Source: Sorangiineae bacterium MSr12523
GTDB taxonomy: Bacteria; Myxococcota_A; Polyangia; Polyangiales; Polyangiaceae
DNA: 64,000 nt
Direction: 5' to 3'
Assembly (NCBI GenBank): GCA_037157775.1
Contig: CP089982.1
Span: 7,343,501-7,407,500, forward strand
Shown here: piece by piece, positions 24,839-36,400 of the stretch
Position numbering within the stretch: the stretch's first letter is position 1
Layout: each line of letters begins with the position of its first letter
Translations under genes and position numbers: made by a program
The notes under the pieces: model-generated
What the model saw: only the letters and a program-made list of their open reading frames with translations
Database searches by the model: none
Told to the model about the DNA's origin: nothing

Positions 24839-26314
24839 TTACGGAGCGGCTTCGTCGATTCGACAGAGTCCATTCTTGTTGAGCACCAAGGTGCGCTCGA
24901 TCTCTTCGTGGGTTTCCTCGAAGCGCAGGTCCGCGCGCACGGGAAGCTCGTAATTGCGCGGCACGTCCAGAATGACGATGTGCCCCGTTTCGACGTTCGG
25001 GGACGCAAAGCCGCGCACGGCGTCGTGCAAGCGCGGCAAAAGCGGCGAGAGATCCAATCGAAAGACGAGGCGCACCTGGGCGGATCCCTCGGCCGCCTCG
25101 GGGCGGGTGACGAAGCCGCGGTGGGAGAATCGAAGAACGGTGACGTCGAGCGTGGCCTGCGACTCGGGGCTCACAGGATCGGGGCGCCGCGCGGCACTCT
25201 GGGAAAACGATTCGCGCGCCGTGCCCACGATGGGGCCGCGTGCGCGGGGCGTAGGCGACGGAAGGCGGTAGCGGGTGACCCGCTGGGCGAACATGCTCTG
25301 CGCGCGGCCTTCGAGCCAATTGCGGCCGGCCTCTTTGAGCCGTTCGCGCGAGGCATACACGATGGCCGTGAGCAGCGCGAACACGAGCACGCCCGAGCCG
25401 ATGGCCCCGGGAAACGGGTGCTTCTCCAGCGCGAGCTGCCAAAAGAAGAACCATAGATACGCGAGCATCGCCGCGGCAGCCGAGAACCAGCTGCCCAGGC
25501 GACTGGCCACGCGGTAGCTCTCCCCCTCGAGAAACAGCACGCGCTCGAAGTGCTTTTTCAACCATCGCAATCGGGAGACGAGGCGCTCGAGTTCTAGGGC
25601 ATCGGCCGGCTCCGCGTGCGGGAACTTCGCCTCCTTGCGGTAGGCGATTTCCTCGCGCAGGGCCTCGGAGAGCCGCTCTTCGACGGCGTCGAGCTCGGCG
25701 GCGGCATCCTCCGATCGAATGGCGAGCCAGCGTTGCGTCTCGAAGAGCGCACGCGCGCAATCCGTGAGCACGCTCCAGAGTTGGACGCTGAGGAACTCGT
25801 CCGCGAGGGTGTGCTCGTTGTCGCGCTCTTCGCGTTTGCACCCGCAGGCGAGCATGCCCGCCCGCGCCTGCGCGAGGGCGCCCCGTGCGGCCGATATCCA
25901 GAGAATGAGCGACTGCACGTGGTCGGCCTCCTCGACGCTGCGGGCGCGCGCGCTGGAACGGACCAAGGTGCAGTGACGAACGAAGCCGTTTCGCGACCGG
26001 GCGAGCTTGAACGAGACGCCCATGATTTCGCGGCGAAAGACCGCCGGCGAGCCGTGCGGCTGCGTGCCGCGCTCGTCTGCGCCATCCAACCGAGCATACG
26101 ATTGCAGCGCGCCCCACGGCTCGAACGAGCCCACCAGGTTCGTGGGCACCTCGAGCTCGACAGTGAGCTCGTACGTAAGCCGCCCGCTCTTCGCAACGGG
26201 AACCGTGACATTCCACGCGAGCCGCGATGCATCGTGGACGGATAACGAGACGCGCTCTTCGGTGAATTCCTCGAGAATCGTCCACGGCGCCGCATTGTTT
26301 CCGTCGCGCATCAT
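24839..26314 (-). CDS. Hypothetical membrane protein
   Basis: 491 residues. I chose the ATG at 26314 (AGGGCGG site); the frame opens farther up, but that would run into the fusA terminator. The first half is soluble with immunoglobulin-like strands (RLTYELTVELEVPTNLVG). A charged helical region (AAAELDAVEERLSEALREEIAYRKEA) precedes two membrane helices at about 295-340 (WFSAAAAMLAYLWFFFWQLAL and AIGSGVLVFALLTAIVYAS). The C-terminus is a beta-rich cytoplasmic or periplasmic domain. Family not recognised. It lies downstream of fusA but after its terminator. Confidence 0.6.
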   Translation of the reverse strand: MMRDGNNAAPWTILEEFTEERVSLSVHDASRLAWNVTVPVAKSGRLTYELTVELEVPTNLVGSFEPWGALQSYARLDGADERGTQPHGSPAVFRREIMGVSFKLARSRNGFVRHCTLVRSSARARSVEEADHVQSLILWISAARGALAQARAGMLACGCKREERDNEHTLADEFLSVQLWSVLTDCARALFETQRWLAIRSEDAAAELDAVEERLSEALREEIAYRKEAKFPHAEPADALELERLVSRLRWLKKHFERVLFLEGESYRVASRLGSWFSAAAAMLAYLWFFFWQLALEKHPFPGAIGSGVLVFALLTAIVYASRERLKEAGRNWLEGRAQSMFAQRVTRYRLPSPTPRARGPIVGTARESFSQSAARRPDPVSPESQATLDVTVLRFSHRGFVTRPEAAEGSAQVRLVFRLDLSPLLPRLHDAVRGFASPNVETGHIVILDVPRNYELPVRADLRFEETHEEIERTLVLNKNGLCRIDEAAP

Positions 26315-26378
26315 GTCCGCCCTATGGCCCGTGCTCGTGTCTTCTGTAATGGGATTTTTCCACACGAGAGCCAAATGC

Positions 26379-26415
26379 AAAAACCCCGGAAGGGCCGTGA
26401 CCCTTCCGAGGTTTT
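26379..26415 (-). terminator. Rho-independent terminator of fusA
   Basis: On the minus strand CGGAAGGG pairs with CCCTTCCG around a 6-base loop, flanked by AAAACCT on the left and GGGGTTTTT on the right, 29 bp after the fusA stop. It has the stem plus T-tract of an intrinsic terminator. Confidence 0.85.
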
Positions 26416-26443
26416 GCGTGCTTCGCCTACTGAAAAGCGATGA

Positions 26444-28573
<2,130 letters not shown>

Positions 28574-28830
28574 GGAATCTCTCTCTCTTCGCTAGGGGAA
28601 CGCCAACGGGTACGCGCTGTTATCACGTCAGCCGTGTCCTGGCGAGCACTGCAAACCGGATTCTTCGGAAAAAGCCAGGCGAGGCCAACCTGTAGCCGTC
28701 CCGTGTGAGCGGAACGTCACGAGTTCGTCGCGGGCGGGTGGCAGCCGAACCATATACTTCGGCTCGCCATCTGATTTTTCACGCAAGGCGGACGGTACCG
28801 TCGGCACGGGACTTGTTAGCGTCCCGGACC

Positions 28831-29805
28831 GTGCGCACGAAACGGTCGCTCTTCTTCTTCCTCTTGCTGGGCGTGACGGCGGCATGCGTGTCGAGCGCGC
28901 CGGACTTCAACTTTCATGACGGAGGGCCAACCCCGCCCACGAGCGAGACGGGGCCTGCGGATGCTCGCATCTCGGACGCGGGGCCTTGCAATGTGAACGA
29001 GCCGTTCAAGCGAAGCCCGAACCAGCCCTTTCGGAACCTGAACACGTCGACGAGCCAGGTCGGGGCGAGTCTCTCGCCCGACGAACTCACGGTCTATTAC
29101 GACGATGGCCGAAAGCTCTTCACGGCAACGCGAACGGACATCGGCAAGCCATTCGAGAACGCCCACCCGCTGCCCATGGAGGACGGAGGCTGCAAGAATT
29201 ATGGACTGCCGGCCGTCACCAACGACGAGAAGCGGCTCTTCTTCCAGTGCAGCAACGACGACGACCAAACGACGTCGATTCGCACGATGACGCGCGGAGA
29301 GAGGGGCCAAACCTTCGGCAACCTGCAGGATGTCCGCTTCGATCTTCCGACGCTGTTCAAGTCGTTTCCCCGCCTCTACGAGAGCCAGGGCCGGGTCGAA
29401 CTCTGGAGCTCCGTCACCGACGCCGACACCGGATCGCGGAACGGTGACCAGATCTATCAGCTCGTCTCCACGGACGGTGGTGCAGGCTTCGGCGCCGCCA
29501 CCCCGAGGGATGATCTCAATGACGAGAATACGGGTGATAGCTTCGCGGTGCTGACGCCCGACGGCCTGCAGGTCTATTTTGCATCCGGGCGCGCTGACAT
29601 AATGAATGCCGATATCTACGTGGCCACGCGCCCGAACACGAACGCGCGTTTTCAAGATATCACCCACGTCGACGCACTCAGTGACATCAACGGCGACGAC
29701 GCGCCCAATTGGATTTCGCCAGATGGATGTCGCTTGTATTACTTTTCGAGCCGGGCGGGAGGAGCTGGCGGCTACGACCTTTACTTGGCGGAGCGCCCGA
29801 AATAG
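28831..29805 (+). CDS. WD40-like (PD40) beta-propeller lipoprotein, copy 1
   Basis: 324 residues from a GTG at 28831, chosen because it places a lipoprotein signal at the start (SLFFFLLLGVTAAC). A Pro/Thr/Gly linker leads to PD40/TolB-like repeats: GASLSPDELTVYYDDG, LPAVTNDEKRLFFQCSN, DSFAVLTPDGLQVYFASGR, DDAPNWISPDGCRLYYFSSR and a closing GYDLYLAERPK. Such proteins are common myxobacterial surface or periplasmic binding proteins with unknown ligands. It is followed 140 bp later by a paralogue with the same signal and the same ending. Confidence 0.8.
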   Translation: MRTKRSLFFFLLLGVTAACVSSAPDFNFHDGGPTPPTSETGPADARISDAGPCNVNEPFKRSPNQPFRNLNTSTSQVGASLSPDELTVYYDDGRKLFTATRTDIGKPFENAHPLPMEDGGCKNYGLPAVTNDEKRLFFQCSNDDDQTTSIRTMTRGERGQTFGNLQDVRFDLPTLFKSFPRLYESQGRVELWSSVTDADTGSRNGDQIYQLVSTDGGAGFGAATPRDDLNDENTGDSFAVLTPDGLQVYFASGRADIMNADIYVATRPNTNARFQDITHVDALSDINGDDAPNWISPDGCRLYYFSSRAGGAGGYDLYLAERPK

Positions 29806-29945
29806 AGCCGTCAACCGTACCAGCCGCTGTACCAATCGCGTGAGGCGCGCCGGTACATGTACCGGCGTCGTTGATACAGTTTTGGCGCCCTTGGGCCACT
29901 TCAGGAAAGAAACGTGAGGTACGAGAGCATGGGGTCGGCACCGCA

Positions 29946-30917
29946 ATGAAGTGGTTCGTATTCATCGTGTTGGCGACCGCCGTGGCGTGCGTGTCGAGCG
30001 CACCCGATTTGGGTGACATCTACGATGGGGGCGGGGGCCAGATCCTCTGGGGGGACGGCAGCGCTGGTTCAGGCAACGGTGGCAATTTTGGCGATGCTGG
30101 GAACGGCAGCGTCGACGCAGGACCTTGCGACCTCGATGGGGCGTTTCAGTTGAACACGACGACCAACGTGTTCGCCAACGTCAATGACGAGCGCGACCAA
30201 GCTGGCGCCAGCCTTTCACCCGACGAGCTCACGCTCTATGTCGATATCAACGGGCATTTTTACATCGCCCATCGGACGAACACCTCGGAGCCTTTCGGTA
30301 AGCCCGAAGCTCTCGTCATCGACGACGGCGGCTTTCCACGGTACGCACAGCCCAGCGTGACCGCCGATCAGAAGCGGCTCTTTTTCGAGTGCGGCTTGCC
30401 GCACCGTTCCCACATCTGCACGGTCGGCCTGGATCAAGGGGAGACCGACTTTCGCGCCCCGAGAGTCGTCACTGGCCTGCCGCGCAGCTCGCAGGCCGAC
30501 CCCCGTGTGTACGAGGGGCAAGGACGTCTGGAGTTATGGTTCTCCGCCACCAATGACGAAACGAGCTATGACGGAGATGACCTCTACAGCGTCATCGCGA
30601 ACGGAGACGGCCCATTCGCGGTCCACGAGCATCCGGAATTGAACGATTCGGATAAGGCGGACGGAATGCTCGTGCTCGATGGGACGGGGCGCCGCGCCAT
30701 CTTTGGCTCGAACCGCAATACTGAGGTAGGTGACCTCTTCTGGGCCAGCCGTGAGGATCCGAACGGCACCTTCACGATGCACCAGCACATGGCCCAACTC
30801 AGCACGAGCACCGACGAGGGCCCTGATTGGATGTCACCCGATGGCTGTCGTCTCTACTTCTATTCCAATCGAAACGGCAACTACGACTTGTACCTGGCCG
30901 AGCGCCCCAAGAATTAG
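29946..30917 (+). CDS. WD40-like (PD40) beta-propeller lipoprotein, copy 2
   Basis: 323 residues. The lipobox (TAVACVSSAPD) and the repeats (GASLSPDELTLYVDINGHF, QPSVTADQKRLFFECG, DGMLVLDGTGRRAIFGSNRN, GPDWMSPDGCRLYFYSNRNG, YDLYLAERPKN) closely match copy 1, showing tandem duplication followed by divergence. The linker after the lipid anchor differs: here it is Gly-rich. No function is known. Confidence 0.8.
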   Translation: MKWFVFIVLATAVACVSSAPDLGDIYDGGGGQILWGDGSAGSGNGGNFGDAGNGSVDAGPCDLDGAFQLNTTTNVFANVNDERDQAGASLSPDELTLYVDINGHFYIAHRTNTSEPFGKPEALVIDDGGFPRYAQPSVTADQKRLFFECGLPHRSHICTVGLDQGETDFRAPRVVTGLPRSSQADPRVYEGQGRLELWFSATNDETSYDGDDLYSVIANGDGPFAVHEHPELNDSDKADGMLVLDGTGRRAIFGSNRNTEVGDLFWASREDPNGTFTMHQHMAQLSTSTDEGPDWMSPDGCRLYFYSNRNGNYDLYLAERPKN

Positions 30918-30920
30918 CCG

Positions 30921-31958
30921 CTAGAACGCCAACGAAGCACTCGCCCCCGCCACGTTCGGCCCAAGCATCGGCACGATGGCGGTCGTCGGCGTCTTCTTCG
31001 CCGTGACAATCAGATAAATGCCAACACCGAGCGCGACCGCGCCCGTGGCACCGGCGATGATGCCCACGGTCTGGCTCGAGATGGCACTATCGTGATCGCT
31101 CAGGCTCTTGTCGGCCAGACGCAGGGCCTCGGATCGATTTCCACCGGCGAATGCCGCACGCGCGGCGTCGGCATTCTTATTCGAATCATCGTTTTGGCTC
31201 AGTGCCCGCAGTCCAAAAAAGCCGCCCGCGCCAAGCGCGAGAACCCCCGCACCGGCCACCACGAACCCCACCGTTCGCTTCGCGTTTCCGCTCGACGAAA
31301 CCGTGGCGCGATCCGTCTCCCGTTGGCGCGTATCCGCCGTATTCTCCGCCTTCAGCACGACCGGCGCGGCTGGCGCCTCCTGTGCGTCCTCGAGCGGAGG
31401 CACCTCGAAGGTCGACGTGCCAGGTCCCTCGGCCAAGGTCACGCTTTGGGTCCATGTCTTCTTTCCTGGCGCGGAAACCACGATTTCTTGCTCGCCCGGA
31501 TCGACCGGCACCGGCGTGCCCGAGATGCTGCCCTGAAATTCCTGCCCCGCAAATCGGATGACCCGACCAGGCTGCGTCCCGCGGAGCGTGATGACCGCTT
31601 TGCGGAGCTTCTGTTCCAGTACGACGGCGTGCTCGCGCGCGAACTTCACGCGGTCCTTTCGATTGGTGCGCTCGGCCTCCTGGATAACGCGGTTGAACTC
31701 CATCCATGCGGTCGCCGTTTTGCCTTCTTTTTCGTGGCACGTCGCCAGGTTGATCAGCGTGCCGGTCGCAGGCTCGATGCGCTGACTTTCGGCCAATTTG
31801 ATGCACGCCTCCCGGACCGATCCGGCCTCCAAGAGCCGCTGCCCTTCCCGATAAAGGGTCTCAGCCGGCGATGCCGTCTCCTGCGCCGCCGCCGGGCCCG
31901 CCGCGAGCACGCCCCCCAACGACATCACCGCGATCCAGAAATGCTTTCGAGCCCTCAT
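30921..31958 (-). CDS. Secreted TPR/PEGA-like protein with two C-terminal membrane segments
   Basis: 345 residues from the ATG at 31958; other ATGs lie up to 66 bp upstream and the choice is uncertain. A signal peptide (HFWIAVMSLGGVLAAGPAAAQ) is followed by a TPR-like region (AETLYREGQRLLEAGSVREACIKLAESQRIEPATGTLINLATCHEKEGK in pieces), a PEGA-type beta domain (VITLRGTQPGRVIRFAGQEF, VPVDPGEQEIVVSAPGKKTW) and two hydrophobic helices (VGFVVAGAGVLALGAGGFFGL and GIIAGATGAVALGVGIYLIV). The same design is frequent beside Ser/Thr kinase genes in myxobacteria, and here it is divergent from one. It may be an envelope sensor or kinase partner. Confidence 0.7.
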   Translation of the reverse strand: MRARKHFWIAVMSLGGVLAAGPAAAQETASPAETLYREGQRLLEAGSVREACIKLAESQRIEPATGTLINLATCHEKEGKTATAWMEFNRVIQEAERTNRKDRVKFAREHAVVLEQKLRKAVITLRGTQPGRVIRFAGQEFQGSISGTPVPVDPGEQEIVVSAPGKKTWTQSVTLAEGPGTSTFEVPPLEDAQEAPAAPVVLKAENTADTRQRETDRATVSSSGNAKRTVGFVVAGAGVLALGAGGFFGLRALSQNDDSNKNADAARAAFAGGNRSEALRLADKSLSDHDSAISSQTVGIIAGATGAVALGVGIYLIVTAKKTPTTAIVPMLGPNVAGASASLAF

Positions 31959-32211
31959 CCCCACGCCGCCCATGCCTTCGTTCATTTCGCGCCGGCCCGC
32001 GTCGCAAACAGCGAGCCAAGCCACGATAGCGTGTCCCGCGCGTTCGTGGAGCGGCGGCCTCCAATGTGCAAGGTCACTCGTTCTTCAGATGGATGTAGGC
32101 TTCACACCTCATCGCTTTTCGTGAGGGAGCCAAATCCGGCCTTTCGAAATCGGACACCTCTTGAACCCTCTAGCCCTTGAGTCGAAGACCATTGGACGTA
32201 GGTTGAACACC

Positions 32212-33714
32212 GTGGAGGAAATTCTGAAGGTCGGACAGCTTTTCCTCGGTAAGTACCGAATCGAAAGGCTGGTCGGTAAGGGAGGAATGGGCGCCGTTTA
32301 TGCGGCCGTGGACAGCGATCTTGCGCGCAAGGTCGCCATCAAGATTCTCCTTCCTCATATTGCGAGCTCGCGCACGGCGGCCACTCGGTTCGTCAACGAG
32401 GGTCGTGCGGCCGCGCGCATCGAGAGCGAACACGTCGCGCGCGTGTATTCGGCCGGGCGTACCCAACAAGGCCTCCCCTTCATGATTCTCGAGCTGCTCG
32501 ACGGGACGGACGTCGCGGATCTGCTCGAGAAACGCAAGCGGCTCGGGGTCGAAGAAGCCGTCGACATCATGATCGACGCGTTGCAGGCCGTGGCCGAGGC
32601 GCACCGGCTCGGCATCGTGCACCGCGATCTCAAACCGTCGAACCTGTTTCTCCATCGCAGGGGCAATGGATCGCAGGTCGTCAAAGTTCTCGATTTCGGC
32701 ATTTCGAAATTGACCCAGCCCATGTCGACCACGGGTGGCGATCAGGGGCTGACGGTGACGCAAGCGCTGCTCGGCACACCGAATTACATGTCGCCAGAGC
32801 AATTGCTGGATTCGAAGTCCGTGGACCATCGCACGGACATCTGGTCGCTCGGCGTCATTCTGTACGAAATGCTGGCGGGCACCGTGCCGTTCGGCGGGCC
32901 GACGTTGCGCGAGCTCTTCACCGCGATTCTGCACCAGCCGACGACCCCCCTCCCCCACCTGCGGTCCGACGTGCGGCCGGAGCTGCAAATGGCCATCGAC
33001 CTTTGCCTGGCGCGCGATCCGCAGCGGCGCATGGGCGACGCTCTCGAGCTGGCGCACTTGCTCGCGCCATTTGGCTCGTCTGCGCGCATGGCGTTCGGGC
33101 GACCGCCCACCGTCGGGGAATCGACGGTGGTGGCGCCCCCACCGGCGATGTCGTCGGCGCCGCAGCTCGTTCCGGATCCTCCCGTCATGGCGACGATCAC
33201 GAAGACGAACCCCTACGCGCAGGTCGTTTCGACGCCGGTGCAACAGCAGCCCGAGCCACAGTGGGCGCATACCAATCAAGCGAACATTACGCCCTCGCCC
33301 GTCCAAATGGATTCTCCCTGGGCCGGGCAGTATGCCGCCGCGGCCACGCGCCCTCGCATGCCGAGTCGGTCCTTGTTGCCTTATGCGATTGCCGTCCCCG
33401 TAATTGGCATTCTCGCCGCGGGCGCCATCATCGTGGCCGCACGTGTCGTGCAGACGAAAACGGACGCGGCCACGTCGGTGCTAACGGCAACGTCACCTCC
33501 GCCCGAACCGGCCGCGTCGCCATTTCGTAGTCCGCCCGCGTCGAGTGCGGAACCCCCTCGCGCCGAATCGGTGGACGCAGGTGCCGCCGTCTCGACGACG
33601 CCATCGGCATCGGCATCGAGTCCTGCGCCGATCGAGCGTCCCCCCCGCAGCGGAACGCCGCGCAATCCGAAACGGGAACCGGGGTTCAACCCGATGAAGG
33701 ATTCTCGTTACTGA
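32212..33714 (+). CDS. Membrane-anchored Ser/Thr protein kinase (PknB-like)
   Basis: 500 residues from the GTG at 32212; TTG codons at 32161 and 32203 are alternatives. The kinase domain spans residues 11-280: glycine loop VGKGGMGAVY (22-30), lysine in VAIKILL (Lys44), HRDLKPSN (137-144), DFGISK (161-166), GTPNYMSPEQ, and DIWSLGVILYEM. All catalytic residues are present. A Pro/Thr-rich linker leads to one membrane helix (about 386-408, YAIAVPVIGILAAGAIIVAA) and a Ser/Ala/Pro-rich outer tail without a ligand domain. It stops one base before the convergent HD gene. Confidence 0.92.
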   Translation: MEEILKVGQLFLGKYRIERLVGKGGMGAVYAAVDSDLARKVAIKILLPHIASSRTAATRFVNEGRAAARIESEHVARVYSAGRTQQGLPFMILELLDGTDVADLLEKRKRLGVEEAVDIMIDALQAVAEAHRLGIVHRDLKPSNLFLHRRGNGSQVVKVLDFGISKLTQPMSTTGGDQGLTVTQALLGTPNYMSPEQLLDSKSVDHRTDIWSLGVILYEMLAGTVPFGGPTLRELFTAILHQPTTPLPHLRSDVRPELQMAIDLCLARDPQRRMGDALELAHLLAPFGSSARMAFGRPPTVGESTVVAPPPAMSSAPQLVPDPPVMATITKTNPYAQVVSTPVQQQPEPQWAHTNQANITPSPVQMDSPWAGQYAAAATRPRMPSRSLLPYAIAVPVIGILAAGAIIVAARVVQTKTDAATSVLTATSPPPEPAASPFRSPPASSAEPPRAESVDAGAAVSTTPSASASSPAPIERPPRSGTPRNPKREPGFNPMKDSRY

Positions 33715-34356
33715 CTACGACGGCCAGGCCGAGTTTAGAATGATATCGCAGAAGTCGCGGCGTACGAACTGCGGATCCATGCGCGCCAGAACATCGGCCT
33801 TGATGTTGCCAAACGTCGTATCCGGCTTGTGCCGAATGCCCTCGTAGAATGCGCCGATGATGTCCTGTTTGAAGGATGCACCCCGGGGATGCGCCTGGAC
33901 GACCTGTGCGCGCGCATCCTCGGGCACGTTGGAAAAGCCCAAGCCCACCACGTCCATTTCGACGCCCGCCAGGACCAGGGCCACCTCGGACTTCTTGTGC
34001 TCAGGGATCCCAGGCGTCGTGTGCAGTGCGATCGCATCCCAAACGACGTCGATGGCCTCTTGCCCGATGCCATGGGAGCGCAGAAAACTCGCCGCTGCAT
34101 TGGCACCATCGACCTCGAAGCGATCGTTCGCGCTGGCGTATTTCTTGGTGAGCCCCAGGTCGTGAAACATCGCCCCGACGTAGAGCAACTCCGGATCGAA
34201 CGCCCGCCGCTGGCCCACCCCGGTCAGCGCACCGAAGTAATACACGCGCGACGAATGATGAAATAGCAACGGCGTCGCACAATCGCGAACCAGCTCGGTT
34301 GCTGCGCGCGCAAGTTTGCTATCGGGAATGGAAATACCGGCTATGGAGGAGCTCAT
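33715..34356 (-). CDS. HD-domain phosphohydrolase-like protein
   Basis: 213 residues; ribosome site AAAGGAAG. HD-fold metal ligands are visible: FHHSSRVY (His34), AMFHDLGL (His65-Asp66) and IALHT later in the helical core. The best match in layout is the cyanamide hydratase-like HD group, in which HHS and FHDLGLT motifs are typical, but nucleotide phosphohydrolase activity is also possible. It is divergent from a GlxA-type regulator with a 66-bp gap, a common regulator-target pair. Confidence 0.82.
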   Translation of the reverse strand: MSSSIAGISIPDSKLARAATELVRDCATPLLFHHSSRVYYFGALTGVGQRRAFDPELLYVGAMFHDLGLTKKYASANDRFEVDGANAAASFLRSHGIGQEAIDVVWDAIALHTTPGIPEHKKSEVALVLAGVEMDVVGLGFSNVPEDARAQVVQAHPRGASFKQDIIGAFYEGIRHKPDTTFGNIKADVLARMDPQFVRRDFCDIILNSAWPS

Positions 34357-34422
34357 GGAGTCGCTTCCTTTCTTTCGAAGGGGAAGCTAGCCCTCGATGG
34401 AAATGTCCGCTATTGATATTTT

Positions 34423-35430
34423 ATGTCAAAAACGGACACACCGATCCAGAAGCAGCCACGGTTGGTGTCGATCTTTGCCGTGCCCGGCGTGCAATTGCTC
34501 GACGTGGCGGGACCGCTCGACGTGTTCGCCGAGGCCAATCGCCAATGCACTGGGCGCAAACCCATCTATCGATTTCGCCTCGTATCCCGCTCGGCGGGGC
34601 CGCTGACGTGCTCGTCGGGTGCCCGCTTGCTGCCCGACGCAACCATCGAGGATCGCCGCGAAAAGGTGGATACGCTTCTCGTGGCAGGCAGTCCGCACGC
34701 CGGGGAGACGCATCTCGATGCCGCCACCATGGCCTGGCTCACGGCGAGCGCCCGGACGGCGCGGCGCTATGGATCGGTTTGCAGCGGTGCATTCCTCCTC
34801 GCGCAGACCGGAGGGCTCGACGGGTGCCGCGTCACCACGCATTGGAGCGTCGCCGGGGCATTGCAGGCGGCCTTTCCAAAGTTGCGCGTGGAGGCCGATT
34901 CCATTTACGTGCGCGACGGGCGCGTGTGCACGGCGGCCGGCGTCACCGCGGGAATGGACCTCGCGCTGGCCCTCGTGGAGGAAGACTTGGGCCGCGAGGT
35001 GGCCATGAACGTCGCCCGCGAGCTGGTCATGTTCTTCAAACGCCCCGGTGGACAAATGCCATTCAGCCGGCGCGGCCAGGTCGAGTTGTCCGGCCGCTCC
35101 GCGCTGCAAGAGTCACAACGATGGATCGCCGCCCACCTCCGCGCGGATCTTTCCGTCGCCGCACTGGCCAGCCGCGCCGGTGTGAGCCCGCGCCACTTCG
35201 CGCGCATGTTCCGCGGCGAGCTTGGCGTCACCCCGGCCGACTACGTCGAATCGGTACGGGTCGACGCCGCATGCCGCCTGCTCGAAGAAGGCACCGACGC
35301 GCCCAAACAAGTCGCCGATCGCTGCGGATTCACCAACGTCAATGGCTTGCGCCGCGCCTTCATGCGATGCACGGGAATCACGCCCGCAGAATACCGCAGA
35401 CGGTACCGAGGCGAGTCGAGTGTCGGGTGA
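34423..35430 (+). CDS. GlxA-type regulator: DJ-1/PfpI sensor with AraC helix-turn-helix
   Basis: 335 residues. Residues 14-190 form a DJ-1/PfpI domain (SIFAVPGVQLLDVAGPLDVFAEA, YGSVCSGAFLLAQTGGLDG with Cys120 at the nucleophile elbow). Residues 225-330 carry the paired AraC motifs (LSVAALASRAGVSPRHFARMFRGELG and PKQVADRCGFTNVNGLRRAFMRCTGITPAEYRRRY). The regulator probably senses a small amide or amine-like metabolite and drives the divergent HD gene. The fold family is certain; the ligand is not known. Confidence 0.9.
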   Translation: MSKTDTPIQKQPRLVSIFAVPGVQLLDVAGPLDVFAEANRQCTGRKPIYRFRLVSRSAGPLTCSSGARLLPDATIEDRREKVDTLLVAGSPHAGETHLDAATMAWLTASARTARRYGSVCSGAFLLAQTGGLDGCRVTTHWSVAGALQAAFPKLRVEADSIYVRDGRVCTAAGVTAGMDLALALVEEDLGREVAMNVARELVMFFKRPGGQMPFSRRGQVELSGRSALQESQRWIAAHLRADLSVAALASRAGVSPRHFARMFRGELGVTPADYVESVRVDAACRLLEEGTDAPKQVADRCGFTNVNGLRRAFMRCTGITPAEYRRRYRGESSVG

Positions 35431-35451
35431 CCCACCCGACACTCGAAATCG

Positions 35452-36183
35452 TTATTCCGCAGAGGCCTCGGCCGGAACCGCCTGTCCGATGGCCTCGTCC
35501 TGCGCTTCGGAGTCCATTTCGGCTTCGTCGGCGCGCATGTTGTCCTCGGTGCCGTCTTCCATCTCGACGAGCCCCGACTTCTTCACCGGCCCGAGCTTGG
35601 CCTTGTTGCTCACGACCTCCACGTGCACCAGAGCGCGATCCACGGCGCCCTTGTCCTCGCCGAACAGATATCGATTCACGCGGCCGCTGGCATCCAGAAC
35701 GGCCTTTTTGACGCTCCGCTCGACACGGCACGCGGGTCCCTGATCGATGACCACGGCCACGGCGGCCTTGCCGTTCTTCTTGTTGGTGATTTTGACCCTG
35801 CTGCCGCACCCGTAACGTGCGGCGTCGGCCGTGAACCACGTGAGCTTTTGCTCGCAGGTCTTTCCGCTCCAGCTTTTCGAACAGATTCCTTTGCTCCGCA
35901 ATTGCGATAGGCACGCCGGAATGCAATTGTCTCCCGAGTCGCCATGCGCATGCCCCTTGGCGTCGATCCAGCAGCCAAAGGCGGTAATGTAGTAATTGCC
36001 ATCTTTGGGAACTTTGGTTCCCACGGTACCACTGCAACTGAACGCCGCTGCGGACTCGATTTCCTGCTCGGTCGCGTTGCTGCCGTCACCTTCGTCGACC
36101 GCATCCGGCGCCTCACTGGAGCAAGCGGCAATGCAGATCGATGATGCGACGAGCCATGCGAGCCGATGACGAAAATTCATCAT
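35452..36183 (-). CDS. RlpA/expansin-like double-psi beta-barrel lipoprotein
   Basis: 243 residues with lipobox ICIAAC (Cys21). After an acidic linker comes a double-psi beta-barrel: GNYYITAFGCWID, LTWFTADAARYGCGSRVKIT, AAVAVVIDQGPACRVERSVKK, then a domain end at LFGEDKG. The Asp in VVIDQGPACR is at the position used by expansins and lytic RlpA proteins. Six or more cysteines suggest disulfides. Residues 185-243 are a long acidic, low-complexity tail. It probably binds peptidoglycan or cellulose-like chains; enzymatic activity is not assured. Confidence 0.72.
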   Translation of the reverse strand: MMNFRHRLAWLVASSICIAACSSEAPDAVDEGDGSNATEQEIESAAAFSCSGTVGTKVPKDGNYYITAFGCWIDAKGHAHGDSGDNCIPACLSQLRSKGICSKSWSGKTCEQKLTWFTADAARYGCGSRVKITNKKNGKAAVAVVIDQGPACRVERSVKKAVLDASGRVNRYLFGEDKGAVDRALVHVEVVSNKAKLGPVKKSGLVEMEDGTEDNMRADEAEMDSEAQDEAIGQAVPAEASAE

Positions 36184-36351
36184 GATGGTTGCCTCCTATT
36201 TGCTCATCGCCAGAAGAGCAACCCACGCGCCATGCAGCGACACGCGCCTGTTCTCGCGCATCGCGGGCACCGATGCTGTCAACCAACGGTTGCAACGTAC
36301 CAGGTGCCTCGGTGCACCACCTTTGTAATAATCGATGCGGACCGAAGCAAC

Positions 36352-36400
36352 TTGACTCCGCAAATGGTCTCGATACCATCAGCCATGGTATCGATACCAT
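36352..36400 (+). promoter_or_regulatory. Promoter with two LacI-type operators 21 bp apart
   Basis: TTGACT (36352-36357) and TACCAT (36374-36379) are spaced by 16 bp. Operator 1, ATGGTCTCGATACCAT (36364-36379), has one mismatched arm position and covers the -10 box. Operator 2, ATGGTATCGATACCAT (36385-36400), is a perfect 16-bp palindrome that runs into the ATG. Centres are 21 bp apart, two helical turns, so two dimers could bind the same face. The central CG is typical of LacI-family sites. Confidence 0.7.
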
